DNA of 64,000 nt from the NCBI GenBank assembly GCA_030549775.1, contig CM060171.1, positions 2,472,001 through 2,536,000 of the forward strand, in the 5' to 3' direction. The translations under genes and the position numbers were made by a program. Origin of the DNA: Tamarix chinensis (Eukaryota; Streptophyta; Magnoliopsida; Caryophyllales; Tamaricaceae). The stretch's first letter is position 1; every line of letters starts with the position of its first letter. Positions 23,560 to 33,420 of this stretch are shown here, piece by piece. The notes below the pieces were generated by a model that saw nothing but the letters and a program-made list of their open reading frames with translations, was not told the DNA's origin and made no database searches.

Positions 23560-25800
23560 TTTTCGTGCATTCGTACGTTCTATCATTTTTTATAGATATC
23601 ATAATATTTGGTTAAATTTTATTTAGGTATCATATAATTCAAATAATTTTATTTAAGTAACAGGTATTTTTTATTAGTATTAAACTACTGAAAGGGTAGA
23701 TTTTTCAATAATAAATATTTTTTCGATGGTGGATTTTATAGATCTAGATTATCTTCTTCTTTTTTTTTTAGTGAAAATTTTTTGTTGTTTATTTTGAAGA
23801 AATTCTAAAAACTTCCAAAAAAAAAAAATATGCAGAATTTTCCACTTCAGCTTTATAAAATATTCATTAGTAAAATATATGTTAGTTTTGTAGTCTAATA
23901 CTAAAAATATTAATAAGTATTCAAGTAAAAATAGTTTACAAAACGCATGATATTTTTAAAATTATTTAAAATATATTGTATCTAAGTAAAATATGAGCCG
24001 CTGTCTTGATAGCTAAGTAAAATTTGTTCAAGGAAAAGAAAAAATAATACCCAAAAAACAAGTTGTATATAGTTTTAGTTAGTATATTAAATAACCAATA
24101 AAATGTACGTGACGTTAAAATTTATGTTCAATTTTAATAATCTTACAATTAATCACCTTCAAGCGAAAAGTTTAAAGATAAATCTGACTTACTACAAAAT
24201 TTTTCTTATAAAAATAAAATAATAAATACATCTCACATGTTTTTTTATGAATATAATTATAAAAATTTCTTCTCTCTAGTATAGTTCCACGATTTTAAGA
24301 AATCTATTTTTTTTGATGAATATTGAACCATTACTAGTTACTTTTTTTTAGATTTTTACACCTTTTTAATCAATTGGTGGTTTTAATAGTCACTTAAAAA
24401 AATAAATACTAATACTTATCTTAATTTTGGTTAAATTTCCAAGAATATGTTTGAGATAATTCTAAGGGATATATGATCATTATTACCAGTTTTAAAACGC
24501 CGAAAATTAATTGACATAAATTAATGCATGTATTTACCGGGCATTCTCATATATGTTAATATTATCTTGATAAATAAATGCTTATTTATTGAGGGCTGTA
24601 GTTACTAACATTAAGATTATCAGTCGTAAAATGCTTTTTTCCCCCTAAGGACGAGTATATGTCTAAGAGACGTAAAAGTACTTAATTTTGATCGTCAGAT
24701 GACGAGTGCTATGTTTTTGTTTGAATTGATTTAAACGTGTTTAGATACGCACGTCAATTATGACCGTGTAATACTATTACTACGTGCCGTACTACCCAAA
24801 TCCCCATGCACGGATGCACCGTACCTTTTTGTAATTGCTGGAGATGTTTATGAATAGGTGATAATTGATATTTAAAATTTTTAATCGAATAATAAATAAT
24901 TTATTAGATATCTAAAATTTTTAAAAGAGTTACAATTAAAAATATTAGATAAAAAAATAGTCAATTAAAAAAATTAATTCAATTTAAATAAATGTAATCT
25001 AATGATTTTATTTGAATATTAAATTATATTATATTTAATTAAATTTTTTAAAATTTAAATAATAATTAAATATTTAATTTAAATAATAATTAAAAAATAT
25101 AAAAATATTTTTAATAAATACTAATTTTAAATTATACATACATATATAATTATATAAAATAAAATTTTGTAAAAAAATTGAATAATATTTAAAGTGTATA
25201 TATATAATTTATTGGATAGGTTATTATTTATATTTATCGAATCGAATATTTAATTTATTTAATCCGTTATTTATCGAATTGAATGTTTAATTTAAAAAAT
25301 ATTAAATTAATTATTTAATATTTTAAATTTAATCGATTTAAATATTAAATCGAAACAACACCTATCAAATAACAAAAAACGAACGATAATAATTGCTTAG
25401 TAGTATAACGGGAGGGAAGAAAAGGGAGGGAAGAAAAGGCACAAAATTATTAGTCACGGGCTAACGCGACATAATAAGTGCAATCGCAGGGAGTGGTCAT
25501 GTCGATCAGTGCAATTATTAGGTACTTGGCGGGACTAGCTGAGCTATTACGAAATATATAGATCGACCGACTGTTACCGGTGAACGAGGCAAGGAAAGAA
25601 AGACGCAGCGGGGCATAGGATTCTCTTGGTGCGATCTGAAATTCTCAAAGGTTAGACTCATATCTCACGCTCACTGAATTCATAGTCATATGACTTAGAT
25701 TTCCTAATTATTGTCGTGTTAGCTACTCATTATTGCTGCATCTGGGCATTCTGTCATTTTATTTTCTTTCTTTATCGCACTTGAAGTGAGGCTCTAAAAA
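23560..25800 (+). repeat. Non-coding tandem unit beta
   Basis: The block order of unit alpha is repeated: ttaggtatcatataattcaa / tctaatactaaaaatattaa (23600-23950), agttagtatattaaataacc (24060-24640) and then module copy c. It lacks the MITE and the hairpin, which are therefore unit-specific. An extra AT-rich stretch lies at about 24850-25370. Confidence 0.55.
25440..25795 (+). repeat. Recurrent non-coding module, copy c, upstream of NLR1
   Basis: This is the most complete copy. It has gtgcaatcgcagggagtgg, gatcagtgcaattattaggt, ggcgggactagctg, gtgaacgagg, cataggattctcttggtgcg, ttctcaaaggttaga, attgctgcatctg and ttgaagtgaggctct. It ends about 1.87 kb before the NLR1 start codon. It may be a distal promoter, leader exon or old repeat, and the sequence alone does not decide. 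Confidence 0.6.
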
Positions 25801-26120
25801 TGCCTTGATTTATTAAATGAAAAGGAAAAAACTATAAAAAAAAGATTAATAACTTAGAAAGTAACATTAAACATCATCAACACCTTATAATAATTTGAAA
25901 AGAGTGATTAAAATCACTACTTTAATATACCATTAAACACAAATATTTATTATTTAGCCGATACATTTTTTTTTTCTGAAATATTTTTTTTATGGAAAAG
26001 GAAGATGGCATTTTTTATTCCGATCTCCACAAATATGCCACCATATTCTTGTAAAACTAAATAAGCTCCGAGCTAATATATTTTCTGAAATATATTAGTT
26101 TGGTTGACCTACATGACTAC

Positions 26121-26166
<46 letters not shown>

Positions 26167-26790
26167 AACAAAAGAAAAGGAATAAGGTAAAAGTGGAAGT
26201 TAGATAATCATTTTTTTAGCTAAAATATTTTTATATAAAAAAAATCAATTATAGATTTTGAAACAGTGTCGGCCTAACAGGATTTTTGCTAATTTTTTTT
26301 TAAAATAATTTAATTAGTCTTGTTCAGTATTATTCAGTTGCGTTTTAATTTGCTGCAACGTCGAACGGTTCCATGGTTTCTTTTTCCCGTTCGTGCGAGG
26401 AGTGGGAGATTTTCCATCCTCAACACAACAGTGATCACTAACTTATTTAGCTGGGAGATGGCCATGTTGTCTGACCTAACCATAAATAAATAAATATAAA
26501 AGCATGAAAAGGTTTGCATACGTTGGATCTTATTTCCGTCCAACTCAACACAGCCAAGGCTTTACTTTTTCTCCTCGTATGATTAAACAATCGCTGAGAA
26601 TACACACATTGTTTAGTATTACTCCTTTTAGAAAAATTAAAATACACTTTTTATTTTTATCCCTACACTTTTTTTTAATTATTTATAAATTAAATATTTT
26701 ATTTTTTTTTTCATAAAATACATTAGCGTAATTTAAATACTATTTTTATTACTTTATTAAAAGATATGTAAATTATTAGATAATTTTTTT
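25800..26790. other. Intergenic, no gene seen
   Basis: AT-rich DNA with an (AT)n run at 26125-26163. Short overlapping ORFs on both strands (26334-26716) have no recognisable motif. Confidence 0.5.
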
Positions 26791-26799
26791 TTATACAGA

Positions 26800-27013
26800 A
26801 TGAGTATTAAACTTAATTTTTCCACTCTATTACTCATAGTCTTAATAATGACTATAAATGAATCAAGCTACTTACGAGCAGGCTCTTTGGCTCCATCCTC
26901 CTTTTCTAACCTGTTCAGGTGTGAAGACTCAAAATTAGCTTTGAAGGATCTGCAAAAGAACTTGGTTGACTCCATCCTCACCGGCCCTTGTAGGAATTGT
27001 CTCGCAGTCGCAG
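26800..27013 (+). CDS. Possible upstream exon or small secreted-type ORF before NLR1
   Basis: An ATG at 26800 opens about 71 codons. The N-terminus is hydrophobic and signal-like (FSTLLLIVLIM). A segment with three cysteines follows (FRCEDSKLALK...GPCRNCLAVAG). At 27013/27014 the sequence gtcgcag|gtgatg resembles a 5' splice site of phase 1. A 3' splice-like cttttgacag ends at 27658, and joining there would run in frame into V-M-E-T of NLR1. The stretch from about 26925 has a decayed homologue at 54055-54190 upstream of the NLR3 pseudogene. It is absent upstream of NLR2. It could equally be a 5'-UTR exon or chance, and it is not a family I recognise. Confidence 0.25.
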
Positions 27014-27660
27014 GTGATGTTTCTTCCATCGATATTCTGTTTCTTTTGATTTATTGATTCCTCCACCACTTATGTATTTTCAATATTGTTTCCTTCTCAT
27101 TTTAGACTCACTCAAATGTTGTTGGTTCAATAAAACAGCAACAAAGCACGTCTCCAATATGTTTCACAAGAAAAATAACTTCAATTAGACTATTAAAAAA
27201 AAAAAAAAACAATCGGCGGTTGAATTTACGAACCTTATCTTTAATAAAGAAGCAGCTATAGTAGAATAATAAAAGAAAAGTTTACAATGCTTCTTTAATT
27301 TGAGCTTCTCTACGAATGTGTGTTTCTGAGATAATAGCAACTTATCTATAAGCTTCTTCTAATGAAGGAAGCGTCTGGTAAATTAACATCCGAACCGAAT
27401 GTGTTTAGAATAATCTATATTAATCTTGTTGGATATGTATTTTAATATTAATTTATTTGTTTGAAGTTATTTTATAGTAATTTGTACTAAAAATAGATAT
27501 ATTTTTAAAGTTCTACAATAAATAATTTATCTCTTAGTGAATCATCAGCCAAAAACACGCCTTAGGACATAATGGTTGAGATTCCTTTAAACAAAAGCTA
27601 TTTGAAGTTAGATAAATATAAACTTTACTAACTTCTAGTTTTCCGTGTCTTTTGACAGTC

Positions 27661-30600
27661 ATGGAAACTCTGCTTTATGCTCCAGCTATCTCTGGTTTAT
27701 TCAATGTGGTGCTTGATCGGATGCTAAGTAAAGACTTCCTGGACTTCGTTACGCGCCGGGGAAGCACTAAGGAGTTGGTAACGGAGCTGAGAAGGAAAAT
27801 GCTAAGAATTGACAAGCTACTAGGTGATGCAGAGGAGAAGCAGACGGCTGACAAATATGTGAAATCCTGGCTTGATGAAGTGAAAGATGCTCGCTACGCT
27901 GCTGAGGACCTCGTCGAAAGGATTGACACCGAGGCGTTGCAGCACAAGACAGGAGCTGAAACTGTTGTAGCGACACTTGATTCTCTTTTCCTAAAGAAAG
28001 TGGATTCTGAAATTAGGCATATCTTGCAGAGGTTCGTAAGTCTTGAGGGCGAAATAGATCACCTTGAATTGAAGGAAGGACAGCCTAGGGAACCGTCAAC
28101 CAGTTTCGTGGATAAATCTGTGATAGTTGGCAGAGATGATCAAAAAAATGAAATTATTAGATTCCTTCATTCCTCGATTTTTTGTCAGGGGCCTCGTAGA
28201 GACGTGTATTCCACAAAAAGCTCAAGTACTAGCGCTCCACCTGTGAAAAAGATTGGTATAGTAGCTATTACTGGGATGCCTGGAGTCGGCAAAACCACTC
28301 TTGCTCAACTGGTTTATAACGATGAACAATTACCATCAATGTATGCCTTGAAAGCATGGGTTTGTGTGTCGGAGGCACATGGGGATGTTCGCCAGATCAC
28401 AAAGACAATTCTCAAGTCAATACCATCTTGCTCATCAGATCCTGAATCTGACGGGCCCTTTCATGGGAATGAAGACTTGAACTCACTCCAGTGTAGATTA
28501 CTCGAGAGAATTTTGAACTCGGAACGTGATTTCTTCATCGTACTGGACGATGTTTTGGACATGAGATCCAAGCTTTGGGATGATCTAATAATTCCAATCA
28601 AATCTATAGCAACGAGTGGCACGATACTTATAACAACAAACAACAGCCTTGTTGTTGAAAGGATGCAACCTGATCTTACTATTAACTTGGAGAAGCTGTC
28701 TGACGAGGATTGCTGGCGCGTGGTGGAGCAACATGCAATCCTGAGTTGCCGGGACTGTAAAGTGGAAGGAAGGTTGGAGCGTATAGCCAAGGAATTATCA
28801 ATGACATGTAATGGCTTGCCATTAGCTGCTCGGATGGTTGGGCGTCTGCTGGGCTCTACACGTCTCGAGAAGTGGGAGGGTATACTGGACAATGACGCAT
28901 GGCTGCAAGAATATATTCTTCCTGCGCTACTCCTGAGCTACAACTATCTGCCTTCACATTTGAAGCGGTGCTTTGAATACTGCTCAATGTTTCCCGAGAG
29001 CTATATTTTTGAAAAGGAGACCATAGTCCAACTATGGATCGCTGAAGGCTTTGTACGAGAGCAAAACCGCTCCTTGCCACAGGTCAGTGATGACTACTTT
29101 GACGAACTGGTATCACGATCATTCTTCCAGCAATCAAACTTCAATAAATCTCACTTCATAATGCACTCTTTAATTCATGCATTAGCTCGCTATGTGTCTG
29201 GAGAATTCAATTGTTCTTTACCAGACCACATTTGCCATGAAAGTAGGAGGCAAATAAACGGAGTTTTGCCACACAGAACTCGGTACTTGTCATATTTGCA
29301 AAAAGAGTACGACACCTTTGGAAGATTTTATGAGGCCTTAAGCGAGGTCAAGTCTCTCCGAACCTTTCTCGCCAGGACGTCTTCTGATTCTGATAGATGC
29401 TATTTGAGTAACGATGTGTTGGATCATTTGACGGATAGCTTCGTCCGTAGCATGAGGGTGTTATCTTTATCTCATTATAAAATCACTGGAAGACATCTTT
29501 CAAATATCCATAAGCTGATGCTGTTACGATTCCTAGACCTCTCATACACTTCAATAGACTACTTGCCTGAATCAGTCCTGTCCTTGGTCAACCTACAAAC
29601 TTTGTTACTCTCTGATTGCCGTAATTTGACTCGGTTGCCTGACTCAATTGGGGACCTGAAAAAATTACTATACCTCGACCTCTCACGTACCAAAATCAGT
29701 GAATTGCCATGTTCAGTTGTTACCTTGTATGATTTACATGCATTGTTCTTGTCTGAATGTCCTATCAGCATGCTTCCTGCCGAATTGGGAAATCTTATTT
29801 CACTGCGCCATCTTGACTTGAGTAAAACCAAGCTACAACACATGCCGGAGCAAATTTGTAAGTTAAGCAGACTCCAAACACTGACCAACTTTTTTATCGG
29901 AAGAAATGGAGCTGCCATCGAAGTATTGCAGGACCTTAAATGTCTCAAAGGAAGTCTTCATGTTTCTATTCTTGATGATGATTATTCCATAGCTGATGGT
30001 TCTGAAAATATTTTGCAAGGTTTAAGTCTTGATAGGCTGCATCTTGAATGGCCCAGCCAAAATATCCAGCTGTCTTGGGATAAATCTCGTCATCGCAACC
30101 TGCTTTTGCCCAATCGCCGATGCATAGAAAATATCATCATAAAGTATTCTTATTCGAATCTTCCAACTCGTTTGCTAGATTGCAGGTATGATAAATTAGT
30201 TTCACTTACGCTAGGAGAATGCTTTATTCCGCGCTTTTGGGGAATGAAATTTCGCAATCTGTATCTGAAACACCTCTGCCTTACAAATTTGAAATTTGAA
30301 GATTCAACAGATAGTGACGATTTTACCCTTGCATATCCTCAATGTCTTCAGACATTGAGGATTGAGGGGTTTTGTGTTCGTACTTTGAGGTTCCAGTCGG
30401 ACAATAGTAGTCTTGTAACAGACATACATCTTCGTAATTGTCCTAAGTTACGAAGAATCTATTGGGGAGGTCCCTCGTCCTTGAACAAACTTGAGATAAT
30501 TAACTGCAAAAAACTATATTTTGAGGGTTACCTAAGTTGCAGAAGCTTGATTCTGCCGGAACGTGATTCCTTGTTTATCGAGTTTGGTCGTTCTTTACCA

Positions 30601-31896
30601 TTCAGAATTTCAGGATCACCACTCAGCATTTCAGGACCACGACCCAGTCACTATCTCTACGACCTCCTTGAATATACAGTAGAATTGATCATCAGTGATT
30701 GCGCAGGAATATTCCTTCTTAGGCTACCTAAGCGGCTGAGATCCCTGAGTATTAGCTGTTGTGGGAGTCTAGAGATTGTGGGAGATGAGACATACCAGTC
30801 CCTTCGGCGCCTGTCAATCATCAATACGAAATACTCTCCTTCCACAACCTTTCATTTTGAGAAGTTTATAAACCTTGGTTGTCTTGAGATCAAAGGATGC
30901 CCCGGACTAGCTTCAATTTCTACAATTGGTGTAGTTGACTTGCCAAATCTTTCTGTTGTGTCTATTTCGGATTGTGCTGAACTGCTGGAATTTCATGGCG
31001 AGCACCTCCCTGCTCCTAGCCTATCTACTTTGTCAATCAGCAAGTGCCAGAGACTCAAGTCACTCCCAGCAAATATGTGCACTAGTCTTAAAAATCTTCA
31101 GTGGTTGTCAATTGATGATTGTCCACAAATAGAGTCTTTGCCGGTCGGTGGTTTTCATGGCGACCACCTCTCTGCTCCTAGCCTTGCTACTTTGTCAATC
31201 AGCAAGTGCCTGAGACTCAAGTCACTCCCAGCAAATATGTGCACTAGTCTTAAATATCTTCAGTCGTTGTCAATTGATGATTGTCCACAAATAGAGTCTT
31301 TGTCGGTAGGTGGTTTTCATGGCGAGCACCTCCTTGCTCCTAGCCTAGCTACTTTGTCAATCAGCAAGTGCCTGAGACTCAAGTCACTCCCAGCAAATAT
31401 GTGCACTAGTCTTAAATATCTTCAGTCGTTGTCAATTGACGATTGTCCTCAAATAGAGTCTTTTCCGGTCGGTGGTTTTCCCCCTTGCTTACACACACTC
31501 TGTGTCAAGAACTGCCCAAAGCTCATGTCTTGTCGGGCAAAGTGGCTTTTGCAGAAACTGACTTGTCTAAGAAAACTGGAAATTGAAGGATGCGACAATA
31601 CAATTTCCTTTCCCGAAGAAGGTTGGCTGCCTGCTAGCATTACACATCTCAAGATCACGGCTTTTCGAAATCTCAAGTCCCTTGCTGAAACAGAGCTCTA
31701 TCGCCTCACCTCCCTTCAAGCATTGGAGATTAGGCTCTGTTGGAATCTCCAGGCCTTGCCGCAGGAGATGCCTCCCTCCCTCTGCTATTTAGAGATTGTG
31801 GGATGTAAAATCCTTGCAGAGTGTTATAAAAAAAGTAGGGATTGGCCCAAGTTTTCTCATCTTCCTGGCATCAATATCGATGGCATGGACATATAG
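27661..31896 (+). CDS. CC-NB-LRR immune receptor NLR1 (I2/RPP13-like CNL), 1411 aa
   Basis: This is a predicted intracellular receptor that detects pathogen effectors. A coiled coil at about residues 1-150 (Rx-N type) contains the EDVID-like AAEDLVERID. The NB-ARC has the P-loop GMPGVGKTT (205-213), RNBS-A with KAWVCVSEA, kinase-2 FFIVLDDVLD (291-300), RNBS-B GTILITTNN (320-328), GLPLAA (385-390) and RNBS-D CFEYCSMFPESYIF (from 437). The MHD position reads MHS (501-503), and kinase-2 has L where CNLs usually have W. LRRs run from about 598 to the end and include three 54-residue repeats (from about 1111). The coding region is uninterrupted. ATG 27661 was chosen because the paralogue begins METLLYAPAISG and acceptor-like cttttgacag lies just upstream. 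The length is usual for this clade. Activity and the effector recognised cannot be read from the sequence. Confidence 0.96.
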   Translation: METLLYAPAISGLFNVVLDRMLSKDFLDFVTRRGSTKELVTELRRKMLRIDKLLGDAEEKQTADKYVKSWLDEVKDARYAAEDLVERIDTEALQHKTGAETVVATLDSLFLKKVDSEIRHILQRFVSLEGEIDHLELKEGQPREPSTSFVDKSVIVGRDDQKNEIIRFLHSSIFCQGPRRDVYSTKSSSTSAPPVKKIGIVAITGMPGVGKTTLAQLVYNDEQLPSMYALKAWVCVSEAHGDVRQITKTILKSIPSCSSDPESDGPFHGNEDLNSLQCRLLERILNSERDFFIVLDDVLDMRSKLWDDLIIPIKSIATSGTILITTNNSLVVERMQPDLTINLEKLSDEDCWRVVEQHAILSCRDCKVEGRLERIAKELSMTCNGLPLAARMVGRLLGSTRLEKWEGILDNDAWLQEYILPALLLSYNYLPSHLKRCFEYCSMFPESYIFEKETIVQLWIAEGFVREQNRSLPQVSDDYFDELVSRSFFQQSNFNKSHFIMHSLIHALARYVSGEFNCSLPDHICHESRRQINGVLPHRTRYLSYLQKEYDTFGRFYEALSEVKSLRTFLARTSSDSDRCYLSNDVLDHLTDSFVRSMRVLSLSHYKITGRHLSNIHKLMLLRFLDLSYTSIDYLPESVLSLVNLQTLLLSDCRNLTRLPDSIGDLKKLLYLDLSRTKISELPCSVVTLYDLHALFLSECPISMLPAELGNLISLRHLDLSKTKLQHMPEQICKLSRLQTLTNFFIGRNGAAIEVLQDLKCLKGSLHVSILDDDYSIADGSENILQGLSLDRLHLEWPSQNIQLSWDKSRHRNLLLPNRRCIENIIIKYSYSNLPTRLLDCRYDKLVSLTLGECFIPRFWGMKFRNLYLKHLCLTNLKFEDSTDSDDFTLAYPQCLQTLRIEGFCVRTLRFQSDNSSLVTDIHLRNCPKLRRIYWGGPSSLNKLEIINCKKLYFEGYLSCRSLILPERDSLFIEFGRSLPFRISGSPLSISGPRPSHYLYDLLEYTVELIISDCAGIFLLRLPKRLRSLSISCCGSLEIVGDETYQSLRRLSIINTKYSPSTTFHFEKFINLGCLEIKGCPGLASISTIGVVDLPNLSVVSISDCAELLEFHGEHLPAPSLSTLSISKCQRLKSLPANMCTSLKNLQWLSIDDCPQIESLPVGGFHGDHLSAPSLATLSISKCLRLKSLPANMCTSLKYLQSLSIDDCPQIESLSVGGFHGEHLLAPSLATLSISKCLRLKSLPANMCTSLKYLQSLSIDDCPQIESFPVGGFPPCLHTLCVKNCPKLMSCRAKWLLQKLTCLRKLEIEGCDNTISFPEEGWLPASITHLKITAFRNLKSLAETELYRLTSLQALEIRLCWNLQALPQEMPPSLCYLEIVGCKILAECYKKSRDWPKFSHLPGINIDGMDI
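30991..31476 (+). repeat. Three tandem 162-bp LRR-coding repeats in NLR1
   Basis: Units start at 30991, 31153 and 31315, each with FHG(E/D)HL and then SLPANMCTSLK. Units 2 and 3 share the variants CLRLKS and KYLQS. Unit 1 has CQRLKS and KNLQW like the NLR2 units. Each unit encodes two LRRs. The NLR3 pseudogene has only one such unit. Confidence 0.95.
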
Positions 31897-31935
31897 AATA
31901 TCTTCTAATTTAAAGTCCAAACAGAAATCTCAAAG

Positions 31936-32055
31936 GTATGCTTTTATAGTCTATAATTCAATTAATTTGCTATATATTTGTAAATGTGTTTGTTCTCTTT
32001 TGAATAATTACTTTTCTTTTTTGGTCGTTTGCTTTGGGCCAGTTTCCTTTGGCAG
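31936..32055 (+). other. Predicted 3'-UTR intron of NLR1
   Basis: The donor caaag|gtatgc lies 40 bases past the stop codon. The acceptor is tttcctttggcag. The interval is 120 nt and T-rich. The same sites at the same spacing exist in NLR2 and, less cleanly, in NLR3 (near 63358 and 63470). A second likely intron is 32141-32215 (taag|gtgacg to gtttgtag). Confidence 0.5.
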
Positions 32056-32741
32056 GTATTCCCTGCTGAAGCAATGACATCAAATGGAAAAAGGCTGAGG
32101 CTGCACCTAGATACTTTAGTTCCTGAATCGAAATCTTAAGGTGACGTTTTTTGTTCAAAAGAATTACATTTTTGTCCTGTCAGTTCCACTTAAATCAGAA
32201 CTCTTGTGTTTGTAGATCTTCCAAACTGCGCTCCCAAAAGGAAAGGGAAACTAAGAGTACGTCTGAACATTTTGCTGCGGAACATGCTTTATGCTTTGAT
32301 TGTGACAACAGTTTGATCTCCATGTATGTCGATGATTGTCACCATTTGTAAGGGTATAATAGCATTATCAAGCACTATTAATTCAAATGATATAAATATT
32401 TTAATGCATTCATTTTATTTTTGTTCTTCCTAAATCGATACGTTTGGATAATACCTGTTCAGTTCTTGTCAAATAATAAAATTTTCTTAGTAAGATAAGC
32501 TAGACTTCTATGCCCTTGCCCTTGTGCTAAACCTTCCTCCGTAATAAAAAATTTGTGCGATGAATTTTGTCAGGGTTGTAGATGGGGTGCGGAGTAAATC
32601 CTGTTGGTTACATGGTTTTTTTCTATTCTTGCTTCATATTTGTGGCGCTGCAATAAAATGGAGATTTGTTTGTAAGGTTGAACATCTTGCTTGACAAGAA
32701 AACTGGAAAACTCGGGTCTTCTTGGAAGCAATGTCATGACG

Positions 32742-32850
32742 TGCTTATGAAAACTAGAAATTGAAGTATGTCATGATACAATTTCCTCTTGAGAGGAGAG
32801 GAGGGTTGGCTGCCAGTGTGCCAGTCTCACAAATCTGAAGCAATGCTGTT
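32742..32850 (+). pseudogene. NLR C-terminal LRR relic (truncated)
   Basis: It has aaaactagaaattgaagtat, catgatacaatttcctctt and gttggctgcc, matching the CLRKLEIEGC..TISFPEEGWLP part of NLR1, with frameshifts. It then jumps to 3'-UTR-like sequence (aagcaatgctgttaaatgg). The longer version at 44917-45205 in unit 2 shows that this copy suffered an internal deletion. Confidence 0.7.
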
Positions 32851-33420
32851 AAATGGACAAACACAAACTATGTCATTAGATATCTCCCTTGTTTTGGCAC
32901 TTCGTGTCATATGAGCCAGTATGCATTTTGCAGCCCCACAATGATTGCATCTATCTTTGCAAATGTTGCCAAAATTCGCATTAGCGTCTGGTCTGAAGAT
33001 TTATTGCTTATATGCAGCATTCTGCATTGTCTATTGGATTTTAATTTGTCCATGAGATAAAAAGTGCAAGGATGAGAGGTTCATGGTCATCATATTTGCA
33101 GAAGAACGATTGCTATGCTTCCTGGTTCCTACCATAATAGACTCATGCAGTTCACTTGAAACTACGAGTTTATTGCCTCCGTTTATAATATTACCAAATA
33201 AATGTTTTCCATAGAAGGTTAAACTTGTAGCCGGCATTTCAGTTTGTAAAGGTTTTTGTCACGCTAAATGACAGGTCTGGTGTCTTAATAGTCTTAATCT
33301 GTTCCAATTAATCTCATTTCATAGAGTTTTTGATTCATGAATCAGCTCGCCGTTTGTGTAGGGAATTTGGTTATTTATTTGGTGGATGCCAATCGCCCTA
33401 GAGTCTGAGGCAACCAATAA

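Larger units (their letters stand above)
21190..23560 (+). repeat. Non-coding tandem unit alpha
   Basis: Three blocks appear in order: the ttaggtactatgtgattcaa / tctaatactaaaagtattaa block (21280-21600), the agttagtatattaaataac block (21800-22310, ending gggctgtag-like, attaagattattag), then the module at 22385-23040. The next unit (23560-25800) repeats this order, so a duplication of about 2.3 kb is inferred. Confidence 0.55.

Noticed and set aside
27652..27660. A start of NLR1 three codons upstream, at 27652
   Set aside because: The codon is TTG, not ATG, and it overlaps the acceptor-like cttttgacag. The paralogues start at the METLL methionine, so 27661 is preferred.
28461..28892. 143-codon minus-strand ORF inside NLR1 (and 40627-40956 in NLR2)
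   Set aside because: It is a shadow of the NB-ARC coding frame. The same holds for other minus-strand ORFs within the two NLR genes.
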